This document shows, one piece after another, positions 22,801 to 37,400 of a DNA stretch of 64,000 bases. This DNA is from Carettochelys insculpta (lineage: Eukaryota; Chordata; Testudines; Carettochelyidae): positions 64,620,001 through 64,684,000 of the forward strand of contig NC_134137.1 of NCBI RefSeq assembly GCF_033958435.1, written 5' to 3'. A program made the translations under genes and the position numbers. Within the stretch, counting starts at the first letter, position 1; the number at the start of each line of letters is the position of its first letter. Below the pieces are notes generated by a model. It saw only the letters and a list, made by a program, of their open reading frames with translations, had not been told where the DNA came from and searched no databases.

Positions 22801-25800
22801 CTATCTCTGAGACTCCACAATCCAAAGTGAATCCTAGTTCTCGACTTGCCTGGTAATGGTTCCTCAGTAGCCAGTTGTTTGGCACTCCTCATGTACTATG
22901 TGATGTTTGGTACACCACCTTGAGAGCTCATTTTATGAGGTGGGGCAGGAGGAACAAGATGACTGGATAATTAGTTTGCCTTGGGAGATGTCTTCCTTCC
23001 TTATCCTGTATTATTATAGAGGAATTCCAGGCTCATAGTGCCATTGGCAGGTGTAGGGAGATCTGATTTCCTTCTGTAGTGGTGTTGGAATTGTGTTGTG
23101 TGAATGCATGGCCTACGGTCATCCCAAAGTATCCATATAATGCAAATAATTGTTGGAGCTAGGAACTGATGAAAACCAATAAATCATAAGGTTAACAAGT
23201 ACAAATGTGTGTAATGAGAGGCACAATTAATGCAATAAAAGTGGACTGATAACTATGACACAACCTTAATTATGGCCATGCAGCTGCTCAATCATGTATG
23301 TGCACATAGAATGTAGATGTATTTTGTATGTATAAATATATGTTGTAGATGTCAGTAATCTAGCTGATCCAATCAAACTGCAGTATTTTCCTCCTGTTCC
23401 AGACACATTGCTTGGCATTATGTGCTGTCCAAACAATTAGAAGGGTTGTCATGAGTGGACACATGCTCTGATGTATAGGTGTAATATGAGCATGTTGAAC
23501 TACTACCAGAAATAATGGTGCTAAAAGTGCTTAGCTGCAACGTGAAATCTTGAAGTGGTGAATTCTCTAGTGTGTGGACACAGTTAAAATGTGGCCACCT
23601 GTGTGTTTGCGTGTATGTAAAAGTCCCTGGAGAAAATACAGGCTGACTGAAGGTGTACTTAGTTAGAATTTCTGTTTAAAAATGTAACTGGAGGCAACTT
23701 TAGACTCCTTTGTGTTCTATAACGTGCACACTTAATTGAAGTTTCCTGGGGATTGAAACCTTATATTTAGTATCTTTTAGTACTGGGTATATTTAGTATG
23801 GGGGGATAGCTCAGTGGTTAGCACATTGGCCTTGTAAACCTGGGGTTGTGAGTTCAATTCTTAAAGGGGGCCTTTCAAGATTCTGGGGCAAATTAGATTA
23901 CCAAAAAAAATGTGAGGGATGATAGGCCGTGCTGGAAGTGCAGGGGACTGGACTCAATGACCTCTCGAGGATCCTTCCAGTTGGGTTTGTCATCCATGGC
24001 ATATAGAATGCTTTAAGACCTATTAAGCAAATATGATTTAAAGGAAATAACTTCCAGTATACCAGATGAAACAACTGTAGAAAACTCACAAGAAAATTCA
24101 GTCTGTTTTTTTTTTTTTTAACCCAAACCTGCCAAAGCCTCCTAAGCAATGCTTGCTTGCTTAACAAATTTTTGCAGGCTGTCTGTTTTATTATTTTCAG
24201 GGGGAAAGGATTTATTTTCATTTCACCTCAGTGTTTATTTCTGAAAGCAATAAAAGATGACAACCATGCAGTGCTTTTTTTCTAATTTCCTGATAGTCTT
24301 CTTCATCGAAAGTTGTTTTCAATAATGCCTATGTCAACTGAGGTGTTGTTGGTTTCTAGCTTTTTCCTACTTAGAAACATGCATTTAGAATGGTGGGTTT
24401 GATGTGATTTCCCCACTCGAAACTTAAGGAGAAAGCCTTTGATTTCTAGTATCATCATATTCTTTCTCTTGGATAGCATGAGTTGTATTCTCACTAGATT
24501 TTTGTTACTCCTCTGATTTATTCACAGGAATATTACACCAGTGTTTCAACCATTGTTCTTGAGGCAAAGTATGTCATCTTTAGATCATATATAATCTCTC
24601 TGCCATTTAAATTAAGTTTTGTCAATTCCACAAGTCCTGCTGCTTCATACAGCAGTTTGGGATTTTTGATGGAGCTTATATGAAATAAAATAGACATAAA
24701 AGCATTAAAGGAATATAACTTTTTGTAATTTTGAAAGCTATTTATGCTGGGATTGAGTAGCCTGTCTTTGTGGAAATATTGATACAACTCAAGGAACTTG
24801 TTTTAAAAGAAGAAGAAATTACTTACAGAAATTAACTATAACTTGTCTAAAACTATATATTTTAGTATGTTGTAATTAGGGCTGTTGTTTAATCATAGTT
24901 AACTCAAGCGATTAGCTCAAAAAAAATTAATCATGATTAAAACAATAACTGCCATTAATCTCACTGTATCAGTTTGGTATTATGTTTAAATATTTTTGTT
25001 TTTTTTCTACATTTTCAAATATATTCAGTTACAGTACATACTATAAGGTATACAGTGGTCACTTTTATTTTTATATGAAAATATTGCACTATAAAAAAAC
25101 AAAAGGCATCATTTTTGATTCACCTCTGTAAGTGCTATAGTGCAATCTTTTTATCATGAGAGCATAATTTACAAATGTAGAATTTTGTTTCATAACTTCA
25201 CTCAAAAACAAAACAATATAAAACTTCATTCTGCTCAGTTCTACTTCTTGTTCAGCCAGTTGCTCAGACAAACAAGTCTGATTACAATTTCCAGGAGGTA
25301 ATGCTGCCTGCTTCTTGTTTATACTGTCATCTGAAAGTCAAAAAAGGCTTTCATGCAGAACATCTGTATCTGACATTGCAAGGTATTTACATGCCAGATA
25401 TGCTAAATGTTCATGCGCCCCTTCCTGGTTCGGCCACCTTTCCAGAGGAAATGCTTCCATGCTGATGATGCTTTTCTGGTTTTTTTTTTTTTTAAAGTTA
25501 ATTACATTTATGACTAAACTCCTCAGTATAAAATTGTATCTCTCTTGTTCCGTCTTATCCCCGGTCCTGTTTTATAGTCTGTTAAAGCAGTCTCCGATGA
25601 TGACCATACACAGGTTTGTTTTAAGAACACTTTCACAGCAGTTTTGAGAAAACAAGAAGGTACCACTGTGAGATTTGTAAAACTAGCTGCAGCACATCAG
25701 TCAAAGTTGAAGAATCCAAAATCTGAGAGGGGTCTGAGGTGTCGAGCATGCTGTCAGAAATCTTAAAAGAGCACTACTCTGATGCACAAACTGTACAACC

Positions 25801-28459
25801 TGAACCACCTCCCCCCACAAAAAAAACAGCCCCACCTTATCCTTGTGACTCATCTGACTCACATGTTGAAAATTAACGTCCTTATCAGACAGACCCTATC
25901 ATCAGCTTGAATGCTTGTCCTCTGGATTAGTGGTTGAAGCATGAAGGGGCATATGAATCTTTAACACATCTGCATGTAAATACTTTGCCAATCTGGCTAA
26001 AACAGTGCCATGTGAATGCCTGTTTTCACTCTCAGGTGACATTGTAAACCAAAAGAAGGAAGCATAATCACCTACAAATTGTAACCAAACTTGATTGGCT
26101 GAACAAGAAAGGAGTCTTACATTGTTGCATTTTTGAATGTAGACTTTTTGTCAAAACCCTTCATTTGTACGCTGAACTGTCACAAGGGGATTGAATTATC
26201 GTACTTACATTAAGGGGATTGAAAAATACCATTTCTTTTTTGCACAGTATAAATATGAAGTGAATACTGTGTAGTTTGTGTTTTGTTTTGTAATTGAGAT
26301 CATAATATTTGGAAATGTAGAAAACATCCAGAAATGCTCATAATAAATGATATTCTGCTTTTTGTTTAACGGTGAGCTTAATCACGATTAATTTTCTCTT
26401 GACAGTACTAATTACAAGTATGTACTAGAAAGGTGGGTTTTAATTATATTAATATACAGGATATTGTGTTGATTTAGTATTGGTGGCAAAGAGAGCAGAT
26501 GAAAAGACCTGTTACTGTTGCACCTTTCCTCTGACTTGAAAATCACTTGTGTGTAAAATTTTGCTGCATGCTAAATGTATTTAAAAGTTTGAGGAAGGTA
26601 AAGTGGAGTCACCTTCCTTTTTTTGGGTCTCTTTAATGTTGTACCCTGTGGGTATATTACAAAAGATGAATTGAAATATAAATAACAAGGCTTCAAATGA
26701 GGAATTTTTAAAAGTAGAAATTTTTTTCCTTCACTATCTATCTATCTATCTATCTATCTATATATATATATATATAATAGGAAATAGACCCATTCTAACA
26801 TGGGGAAATAGATCAACAAAAAATAGAAGTCTATTATTCCTAATAACAACACCAGTCCCTGTAGAGAAAGAGGGAAAAGACCCAAATGCCCCGAAGCAGT
26901 GGTTTTCAAACCTTTTCTTCATTTACACATTTATTTAAAAAAAAAAAAAAAAAAAAAAATTGAATAGAAATGCAGAGCTGCCTGGAAATTCTACCTGTGG
27001 TCTGTGTACCCTTACCATAGAAGCCTTAAACTGGCTGAACAGAATTCAACTATAAATGTTGCATGTGCTTGGCATGGCATTTTTTGCAGTTTGAGGGAGG
27101 ATGCTAACTTGTGAGCTTCTGTGGTAACAACACTACTATTGGATTTTGACTTGCAAGTGGGAATAGCTTTTTTTCTGGGATCTGAAACTTTATTTTCATA
27201 GTCTTGTTTTGCAGACCCTTTAGACGTAGTCTGCAAGCCCTCATGGGTTGGCAACTATCTTGAAGCAAATATGTTTCATTATTTAAAATATTAGGCTTCC
27301 TGGGGCTAGTGGTTTATCAGTATCTTTTGGTGTAGCTATAGCAAAACCGATAAGGACACAACTCTAATCATCTTATAGAATTAGCTGAGATGAGAATCTG
27401 CAGTAGGAATTAACACCCACTACAGGTGCATACAGCTCAGTATTCAGTTTATTTAGTGGAAACAGTTTATTTAGAGGGAACAATAATGGCTGTGCATACC
27501 ATTTGCTTTAGCCCTTCTGTTTAAGGAATAATCAGTACAACAAATGTACTGATTTAACTGTACAGTTAAAGTTGACCTAAAGGTGCCTTATATTGATATA
27601 AGGTAAATCCTAAGGCTACGGCCACACAATCGTGTTATTTTGAGATAACAGCTGTTATTTCAAAATAACTTTGCTGTTTCCTGGACTACACACATTATTT
27701 TGAAATAGCAGATGCGTTACTTTGAAATTGGTAAATCTTATTGCATGAGGAATAGTGCCTGTTTTGAAATAACTACTTAGAAATAGGTACTATTAAGATG
27801 CAGTATAGTGTTTATTTTGAAATAATATATGTATAATAATATATATATGTAATATAGCTATTTCAGAATAAGAGCTATTCACTGTCTTAACAGCGCCTAT
27901 TTTGAAATAGTGTCTATTTTGAAATAAACTATTTCAAAATAAGTGCTACGTGCGTGAACTACTCATTTTGAAATAGCTAAGAGCCTGTTTTGGAATAGCT
28001 TATTTTGAAATAGGGCTGCTGTGTAGATATAGCATAACAGGGGAAATAAGCTATACTGGTATAAGGCACTGTTCTATCTTAACTGCATCTGAACTGGGGA
28101 TGTTGTAGTGGTATAACTATTTCAGTTTTAAAAAATAGTCATATACTTTATGGAATAGTTATACTAGCGCAAAAATTGCATGTAAACTTGGCCTTAAGGG
28201 GTGAGCCATTGAAAGCTGAATTCAGGTAGGCTTCCTTTTGTTTGGCAGAGAGGCCAAGGCTACGGGTAACCTGTGCTCAAAGGCCTTGTCTGCGTTCAGA
28301 ATTGCACTGGTTTAGTTTTAAATTTGTTTAAATAATACTTTGTTAAACCAGTGCAGAGTCCTGTGTGGATTGTTAAACCAGTGTAGAGATTTTGCACTGG
28401 TTTAAATTAAAAAAAAATTTTTTGTCTTTAAATCTAGTGCATCTTTAAATATATATAGA

Positions 28460-28490
<31 letters not shown>

Positions 28491-31400
28491 TCGGGAAGGG
28501 TTTAGTGAGTTGTGTGTTTGATAACTAGAGAGAGACAATAATTGGGGGTGGAGACGGCCAGCTTTGCTGGGATTTTCAATACTGTGAAAGCAGTTCCGCA
28601 TCCGAGTCATAAGATGCACTCTACCCTGCATATATCAGTTTAATTAGACTCATAATACGGTATTGTAGCAGTAGTTTTGCTTGCAGTGAAAATAATCCAT
28701 TCCTGCGGTACAGTCTTCCTTGACTGCTAGGAAGGCATTACATGATCTTAATGTCAGAATAGTCTCGGGAGCAGCTGTGTTAGTCTGTAGCTTCACCAAA
28801 GCAAAAAACAGAAAAACAAATCAAGCAGTCTCGTAGCACCTTAAAGACTCATGAAAGCTCATTACCTAGTAAATAAAATTTTTAGTCTTTAAGGTGCTAC
28901 AGGACTGCTTGGTGTTTTTTTAATTTCAGAAAGCTATTTAGTAACATCAAACACACTATGATTTCCTTTGTTTTCCTTATTTTTGCTCGGTGGGAATCTT
29001 GGGCATCATGGCTTTTCTATAGAAATAAATTATAAAAATCAGTAAAGGAATTGTGTCCTTTTTCTCAGAAGGCAGTGGCAACATCATATCTATTTCTGTA
29101 TTATACAGGTCACCAGAAAGGCCCACTGGGGATCTTAGGGAGAGAATGAAGAACAAGCGTCAGGACGTGGAAGCTGAGCCACAGAAACGAAATACAGAAG
29201 AATCATCCTCTCCTGTTAGGGTAAGAATGGTGTGCATGGAATCTCCAGTCTCCCCCAGTAGTCCTAGAAACATGGTAACAGTGAATTGTTTAATATTAAA
29301 TAACACGTATAACCAAAATTGTTACAAAATATTTAATTTCATATTGTCTTGAAGTATTTAGTATTATCTTTCAGTTTTAGAGTAATTTTTGTCTTGAAAA
29401 TTCTATGCAGATTCTGCAAGCTGAAGTGCATATTATGTTTTGACATTTATCGCTCTCTGGAGTGAAATGTGGCAGCTGTATAACAATATAGCAGAACCTT
29501 TTGAAATTGTCAGGAAAATGTACCAGCCCAGGCAAAAACCTATTAGCTCATTTTCACTTTAAGCACTGTCATGTATAAATCACCCAATCTAATTCACATT
29601 CTAACACATCACTAGTTATTCACTCCATCTCCTTGCGTATCAAAAAACAGCACTTTGATAAGCCTGTGTACTCACTACTCCATGTGCTCATTCGTCTCCA
29701 TCTTCTGTATTTTGCCTAGTTCATTTACTTCTGTAACAAATGCACAGATTATCATTCTCTGCCGTTGTCTGATCCCACCCCCTCTAACCAATTCTTCTTT
29801 TCAGCAAAATGTATTTTATCTTCTCCACTGATATTGCTAATGAAGAGATGCAAAGCAGGTAGAGCTCTTCGGCAATAGGACAACATCTACAACATTGATT
29901 TTAAGTATTTAGGTTTTTTCAAAATTGTAAGTGCTAAAATCTTTTTTTTTTTTTTAAATGGATATTTTGATTCTGTGAACATTACTGACATTAGCTCTCT
30001 TTTGGGTTTGTTCCTACTTGTTACACAAGAGTGGAAATTTGGAAGACTGCTATAAAACAAATCAGCACTATCACTAGAGTTACATGATAGTTTCCATTCT
30101 AACTTTATTTTCAGTTGCTGATAACCTGCTGAAATTTTCAGTGGTGCCAACACTTTACAGTCAGGTGATTTTTAAAATTCTGAGCAAAAGTGATTCATCT
30201 CTTGAATACATGGAGAGTTGGAAAAGTATATTTCCCCTCCCCGCCCCATTATTAAAAAAGGCATTCTTTGTGTAGCCTTATTGTGGACGTTTTTGAGCAC
30301 TTAATTAGCAGCCATACTGTTTTATTCAAGTAGTGACCAAAGAGATATAAACAAAAAAAAAGATAATCTTGTCAGAACACGAAAACCAGGAGTCCTGCAA
30401 GAGAATTGAGGTTATGCTGAAGTGCTAGTGAGTAAAGGGAGCTATTAGGGAAGAGAAAGTCTTTTGAAGACAAAAAATACTATTCCTTTACATCAGTCTT
30501 CACCACAGGCAATGTTGGGAGATATCTACTCCTGATGTACTGTTTTCAGATATTTAAGATGAGGCAAAGTCACAGAATTAATTTTTCAGAAGAGATGATG
30601 CTAGAACAAAGTGATAAATGGCAATGGGTCACCAAGACAAGTCATTTAACAACCAGGAGTTCTGAAGGAAGAATGAAGTGACTGAGTTGTTAGCAAAAAT
30701 TTACAGTCATCTTATAACACCTACTATTCCAAAGGACTGGATGGTGTCGGTTGGATCTTTTTTTTTCCTCTTTAAGACATAAAGTTGAGAATCAAAACCA
30801 AGTTTATCTTTAATTATTTCGAAATAAAGATGTCAGAAAAGACTTCTATGGAACATGATATATTAGGCAAAATGAGTCCAGCTCTTGTAAATAGTGGTTC
30901 TTTATTCAGCTAGGATTGCAACTTGTCAGAAAATAGGGGGTAGAAGAGACCTGGTTGACCGAAATTGGATTTGAGTAGCCTCTCATGAAAATAAAAGCTT
31001 TCTGAAAAAACTCAACAGTCTAGATATGACTAGAAACTGGCCAAGATACAGAAGACAAAAAAAGAAAGAAAGGGTCAGTTTTTCACAGTGGGATACTCTG
31101 CAGAGATTCTGGAAAGAGGTTAACCAGAAAGAAGACAAGTTACAGAAGATAAAAATATATATTTAAGTTAGTCAATATTATGAAGAATTGTGAACAATTT
31201 CACTTGGACCTAAAAAGGAAGCCACACTGGATCAGTAGAATGACAGATGTAATTGAGTGTCAATAAATGTAAGGCACTGCATATTAAAGGGAGTAAATTA
31301 AAACATTGACATTATTGTGTTTTAAAGTAATTGCAGCCATCTAGGAAAGAGACCTGGAGTTATTATGGATAGCTCAATGAAGACATTGGTTGTGTGTGCA

Positions 31401-34400
31401 AGTAGCCATCAAAACAACAAACAAATATCACAGTGTTCAAGTAATGGAATAGAAAACAATTCTGAAAATGTGCTATGATATAAATTAATAGTCCACCCTC
31501 ATCTGAAACACTGGTTCTGGTCATTATGTTTGAAGGTATAAGATGATGCCTGCAAGATGGACAGTGGGATGAGAATGACTGTTCAGAGAGGAGTGAAATA
31601 AATGGGGAAGCAGTAGAGGTATATAATGAACAGTAAAGAAAACATAAATTAGGCAATTCTGTGTACACTGTCTCATATTAGAAGAATATGGAATATTCCA
31701 GTGAAACTGAAAGATGGCATTTAAAAATAAGCACGTTTCTTACAAGAAACATAACCTGGGGAACTCATTCCCATTAGGCACAGTCCAAGAGTTTTGTATA
31801 TGTCATAAAAGGACTAAACAGTTAGATGAGACAGTTTTAAAAAAAACAAACCCACCCCAAAAAAAAAACAAAAACAAACAAAACCCTTGAGATATAGCCT
31901 AATGCTTCAACTAACCAGTAGCTGACTGAAATTAGGAAGAAATTTCCCATATGGACTGGACTGTCCATTCTGGGGATTCTTACTTTTTTTTGGCCATTAC
32001 TAGTTGATGTCCACTTTCAGAGCATTTACTGGACTATGTGGACAACTGCTCTCATCTAGTATAACTCTTCCTATATTCCTATAAATTTGTATGGAATTAT
32101 TTTAGTACTAAGTTTGTGAAAAATGCTTTATAAATAGATGGACAAAATCGTCATGCTTACAGTCAATTTAGACAGGCATAATAATACTTAGAGCAGCTGA
32201 GATGTGAGCTTGAGCAGATAAATTCCAGTTGGGGGCTTGATACTGGCAAATTTCACAAAGTAATTCAAGAAGAGTGTGGCTGGCTTGTTGCACATAGTAA
32301 GAGGCAGGTCTAAGAGTAGAGATAGCATGAAGCTGAGAGGTAGAGAAGGTCTTAAAGCATGCAATTAGGCAAAATTATTGGGTGGAATGTAAGGTGTATG
32401 CATATTTCATCCTTGTGTTCATGCTTTGCATATCACTGTGGTTTCTGAATGCCTGAGATAAGAAAGAATACAAGTATGCAGTATGTCCCAGAGTGGAATT
32501 ACTGATCAGGTGAATGAGGGAGACCACTGCAGTCTAGTAATGCGTCAAACAAGGGCCTAGGAATAAAAACACCCAATTTAGAATTCCAGTGTTACAATTT
32601 GTTTGCTGACCTAGGGAAAGTTATTCATTTTGTTTTCCATTAGCTTCTCTAAAGTGAAGTTAATGTCTTCCTGCCGTATGAGGGGGCTTTGCAGATTAAT
32701 CAGTATTTATTCGCTGCTTTGAAGTGTAACGTGTTAAGAATGCTAATTGTATTTGCCCAGAAGATTCCAGCTGTGGTCAGTAGAAGCTTAATTCTTCTAA
32801 ATTCCAAGCCTTCTGCAGCTTAGAATCTCTGTACATGATGCAGTTTATATTACTGTTGCATGCATTATGTACCAATAGGTTACTATATACCAGGAGAGCC
32901 TAAGGTATTTTGTATAAAAGAATTGAAGGACACAGGAGAACTGTTAACTCCCTCAATTAGCATTTGTAAGGTTGTGAAACTTCCTGGCCTGATATCTGTT
33001 TTGCTGGCATATGGTCATATCCTCTAGTCCAGGGATCATCAACCCCTGGCATAGGTGCCAAGAGTGACATGCAATTCAATTTTCATCAGTACGCAAGGCG
33101 GGAGCTCAGTCGTACCCCTCCTCCCCCATGCAGCCATGAGCTTGCTGCCTGTGGATTAATGAAAGACCAGCTAATGCTACCAACCACCGCCTAAACGGTA
33201 AAGCTCTGCTTTTTTATTATTAGTGAAGCTGTTGTAAGCAGGACTATCAGTGACTTTAAAAAGTATCAGCAGCACTTGGATTGTGCTTAGAGCTCAAAAG
33301 CTCAAATTTCTGCATTCTGCCTCTGAAAGGTTGCTGATCCCTGCTTAGTTCTTACCCGGGTAAACTTTATTGACTTTAATAGGAAATTGCCCTAAGTGTG
33401 GATCAGGCCATAAGAGTCCAATTTTGAGGTGCTTCACAACTCTTTTGAGGGGCAGAGCTTCTATAATACTGATTTAACTAAGGGTACTTTGCACTTCACA
33501 AAATCTGTCCCTTAAGACCGATATTATTCTTGGTTAAGTACCAGAACCCTTTAACTTCAGAATCAGAACCTTCATTTGTAAGTATACCTCTGGGGAATAA
33601 TTTTTTAATAACTAAATTTTATAATGAGTGATCCTGTTGTGCCTCTGAACCCAAATAGAGAAAGGTCTACTCAATTGTCTGTGCTTATACTACAGTTTCA
33701 TTAATATTGTTCTAGAAGATAAATTATTTTAAAGTGCTAGGAACAGCTCTGTTGTTTACCAGTTTTCTGAGCCACCACTTTGTTTTTTATAATTTGCGGA
33801 AATGCTTTACTGTTTGTTTAACAATGCACCCAAATACAGATAAGGTCTAATCTTTGCACAGATTTCTTTACCAAATATGGAGTGCACCAGCCCTGATGGA
33901 AAGCAGGATAAGAACCAACATTAGTAAGGCTACAAGATATTACAGAAAGGCTAATGCACACTTTGATGGAACAAAAAAAAAGTTTTGACTGAAATACAAC
34001 TAAAATGAGTAATAGAAGACTTGCCACAGAATGGCTACCGTTACACTACAGCGATCTGTTGACAGAAGTCATGGTCAGAAGAGACTTCCTGACAAAACTT
34101 CTGTCAGATTGCAGCAACATACCACAGCCAATCAGCAGAGTGCTTTGCTCTGTTGGCAGAGCGGCCAGGTTGCCCGGCCACTCTGACAAAATGGGCACCC
34201 AGAAGCACTGAAGACCGGGCTGCCCATTGTCCTGGATGCACTGTCTGTTGAGAGAAGGCCCCCCCAGAGTGTCATCACAGCATTTTTGTCAACAAGCTTA
34301 CTGGGCTTTTAAAGGACACTTAGGAGTAAATTACAGCTAACAGCAGCACAGAACATTGAGAGTCAGGACTGGTGTCTGTAAAGAAACTTCATGGCCTCAC

Positions 34401-37400
34401 AGGAAACTTGGCCACACCCATGATAAATGGTCATCCAGTTAACTAAAATCATGCCAGATGATGTTGCCGGACAAGAGAGTCTGAATTAGAGATTTGGGCA
34501 AGGTGTATTGCATACACTTTTCGAGGAGAAAACATACTGTGTAATTTAAAATTGTATTGGTCTTCAGATGTTCTTGCTCTTGGTAGTGTACCTTCTTCAT
34601 TGGCAGATTTTGTGTATGGGCTTTGTAAAAGTAGGGGTGATGTATGGAGGATCTGCTAGTATGTTATACTAGCTAGTTGTGTCCACTGCCAGATCTTTTT
34701 TTTAAACTGAAGCATAAGTGTCACATTCCATTAATGATGTTGCTTAGTTTAAATGACTGGTAATTAATGGTGAATGTAAGCTTGGAACATTGTAGAAGAG
34801 AGTACTAGCAGATAGAAGTAAAAGAACCTATGGGGGGGGAACCCTCTGAGGAAAAAGAAACTGTGAATGCTATTTGCTCCTGGAGTTGAACAGCTAATAG
34901 ATTTCAGTAATAGGGCTCTTTCTTTTCAGACATGTGTACTTTGGCTGAAGTGTTCCATACGTGGCCTTAAACCAGGTGCAGCTTTCTCTTGAAAGCTTGA
35001 TAAGATATTGTCAAGTGCTCAGCTGGTGTAGCACCATTTGTGTAAATGAAGGTAATGTAATTTGCACCAACAGAGGATGTTGCCCAGCATTTTTGAGCTA
35101 TCTAGCTATGAGTAGAAGAACTGGAACCAAACCAAAAACTAATATAACAAACTACTTATAATTAAATTGGACCCATTTAGTTCTTCGCCAGTTGCCTTTA
35201 ATATCTTTGAAACAATTTGAAAAACGTGTATAGCGTTTGAGAAAGCATTTCAGTTAACTTTTGAACACTGCATAAGCAAGAGAAATTTCAGATAGCTGTG
35301 CACTCAAATAGACACATCTGTATATTTATTTCACAGATTACAAAGCCAAATTCTAGTATTTTCACATGGTAGTGTAGTTTTTAAAAGAAAAGACGTTTTT
35401 GTAGAAGATACACCTAGGAATTATTTTGGACAAGCCTGTAGTACACAGGAGGTGACATTAGACCATAATGGTTGCTGTGGCCTGGGAAGCTATGAAAATC
35501 TTAATTAAGATTACATTTAAAACTATGAATGCAAAAGGTCTGTAATGAAGGACACAGAAAGAGGCAGAATAGATGCCACGTTTGCGGGAGGCAGAGCAGA
35601 GGGAAATTGGTGGAGCTGCAGTATGCCCCTTATCCTCCCCTCCTCCTCCAAAACAAAAAGCCCCGTGGCGCCTTCAAATTTAGACGTGACAGTACAGAAC
35701 TTGTCGAAGTACTGTTTTATGTGGCATGGTTCATTTGAGTACTTGTGGATTTTTTAGCAGATGTTAATGTAGTAGTTAATAAAAGCTTCATCAAGATCTA
35801 GTCCACTGCGATAGGGTTAGCAGAGAGGAGCAACATTAGACCAGCTCTCTTTTTCATAGAATCATAGAAAACCAGGACTGGGAGGAACATCGAGAGATCA
35901 TGGAGTCCAGCCTCCAGCCCTCATGGCAGGACCAAGTACTGTCTAGACCATCCCTGATAGAGATTTATCCAACCTGTTCTTAAATATCTCCAGAGATGGA
36001 GATTCCACAACCTCCCTAGGCAATTTATTCTAGTGTTTGACCACCCTGACAGTTAGGAACTTTTTCCTAATGTCCAACCTAAACCTCCCTTGCTGCAGTT
36101 TAAGCCCATTGCTTCTTGTTCTATCCTCAGAGGCCAAGAAGAACAAGCTTTCTCCCTCTTCCTGATGACACCTTTTTAGATACCTGAAAACCATTATCAT
36201 ATTCCCCTCAGTCTTCTCTTTTCCAAACTAAACAAGCCCAATTCTTTCAGCCTTTCTTCATAGGTCACGTTGTCTAGTCCTTTGATCATTCTTGTTGCTC
36301 TTTTCTGGATCCTCTCCAATTTCTGCACATTTTTCTTGAAATGTGGTGCCCAGAACTGGACACAATACTCCAACTGAGGCCTAACCAGCACAGAGTAGAG
36401 TGGAAGAATGACTTCTTGTTCACAACACACCCGTTAATGCATCGCAAAATCATGTTTGATTTTTTTTTTGCAACAGCATCACACTGTTGACTCATATTTA
36501 GCTTGTGGTCCAGTGTAACCCCTAGATCCCTTTCTGCCATTCTTCTTCGTAGACGGTCGCTTCCCAGTCTGTATGTGTGAAACTGATTGGTCCTTTGATG
36601 ACCTTATTTTCTGAGAGATATAACCTCTTTCCTTATGGATCCATGGGGTTCTGTGCCCTTACAATACATAGAAAATTTAATTTGTTTAAGCCAGTAAAAT
36701 ACATAATTCGTATGTAAAGCTGTCATCGAAACTTTAGCCTATTATATGTTTATGCTTCCTCACCCTGCTGCCACAAAAATTGTGGGTACTTTTCACAGGC
36801 ATTGGCCTCTAAAGGAAAAGGCAGTTATCCATTGTCAGGTCAATCCTCAGGAGCTGAATGGTAAATTGCACATAACCATTCTTAGTTAAAATTGTGTTGC
36901 CCTTTCTCTAGGCTGTTCTAATAATACTTTTTAATATTGACTAAATTTCTCATATAAACATTTCTGGTTTCTGAAATTTATCACCTCTTCTTTGAGACTC
37001 CATAGTATGTATCACTTCCTTAACATGTGCTTTCAAAACCAACTCTTGGTCCACCTTTAAATCCTTGTTGATTTCCCATGGTTTAATGTTTTTCCTTCTT
37101 TCCCAATGATTATATGAAATACATTAAAATATTTTCCCAGTGTAATTGCTTCTGACCTGAAAAATTTATTTAGACTAATCAGACTAAAGAAAACAATTAG
37201 TTTAATTCTTTCTGTAAAGCACAGTGTTTTATGCACAGTTTATCTTCTTCTGCAGGCTTCTGTTTTAAAAAGTTGTTACTCTAATTCAGAATTTTTCTGT
37301 GTAGAAAGAATCTTCAAGAGGTAGGCATAGAGAGAAGGAAGACATCAAAATTACAAAGGAGAGAACTCCAGAAAGTGAAGAGGAAAATGGAGACTGGGAA

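Larger units (their letters stand above)
20376..29108 (+). other. ZC3H13: ZC3H13 intron 3
   Basis: 8.7 kb. It contains a MIR-like fragment at about 21505-21640, a tRNA-derived SINE (23800-23990), a hAT element with transposase remnant (24870-26417), microsatellites, a palindrome-rich MITE (27614-28033) and a Penelope-type fold-back (28752-28922). 20400-21500 and 21650-23790 show nothing clear. Confidence 0.6.
29221..37304 (+). other. ZC3H13: ZC3H13 intron 4
   Basis: 8.1 kb. Holds a degraded + strand CR1 (about 30420-32095), a hAT MITE (33030-33343), a truncated GGC-ended MITE joined to a pogo-like fragment (34033-34490) and a - strand CR1 3' end (35852-36610). 29221-30400, 32100-33000, 34500-35600 and 36620-37300 show no feature I can name. 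Confidence 0.6.

Noticed and set aside
23800..23875. A functional tRNA gene
   Set aside because: A and B boxes are present, but the cloverleaf cannot be completed and a SINE body follows.
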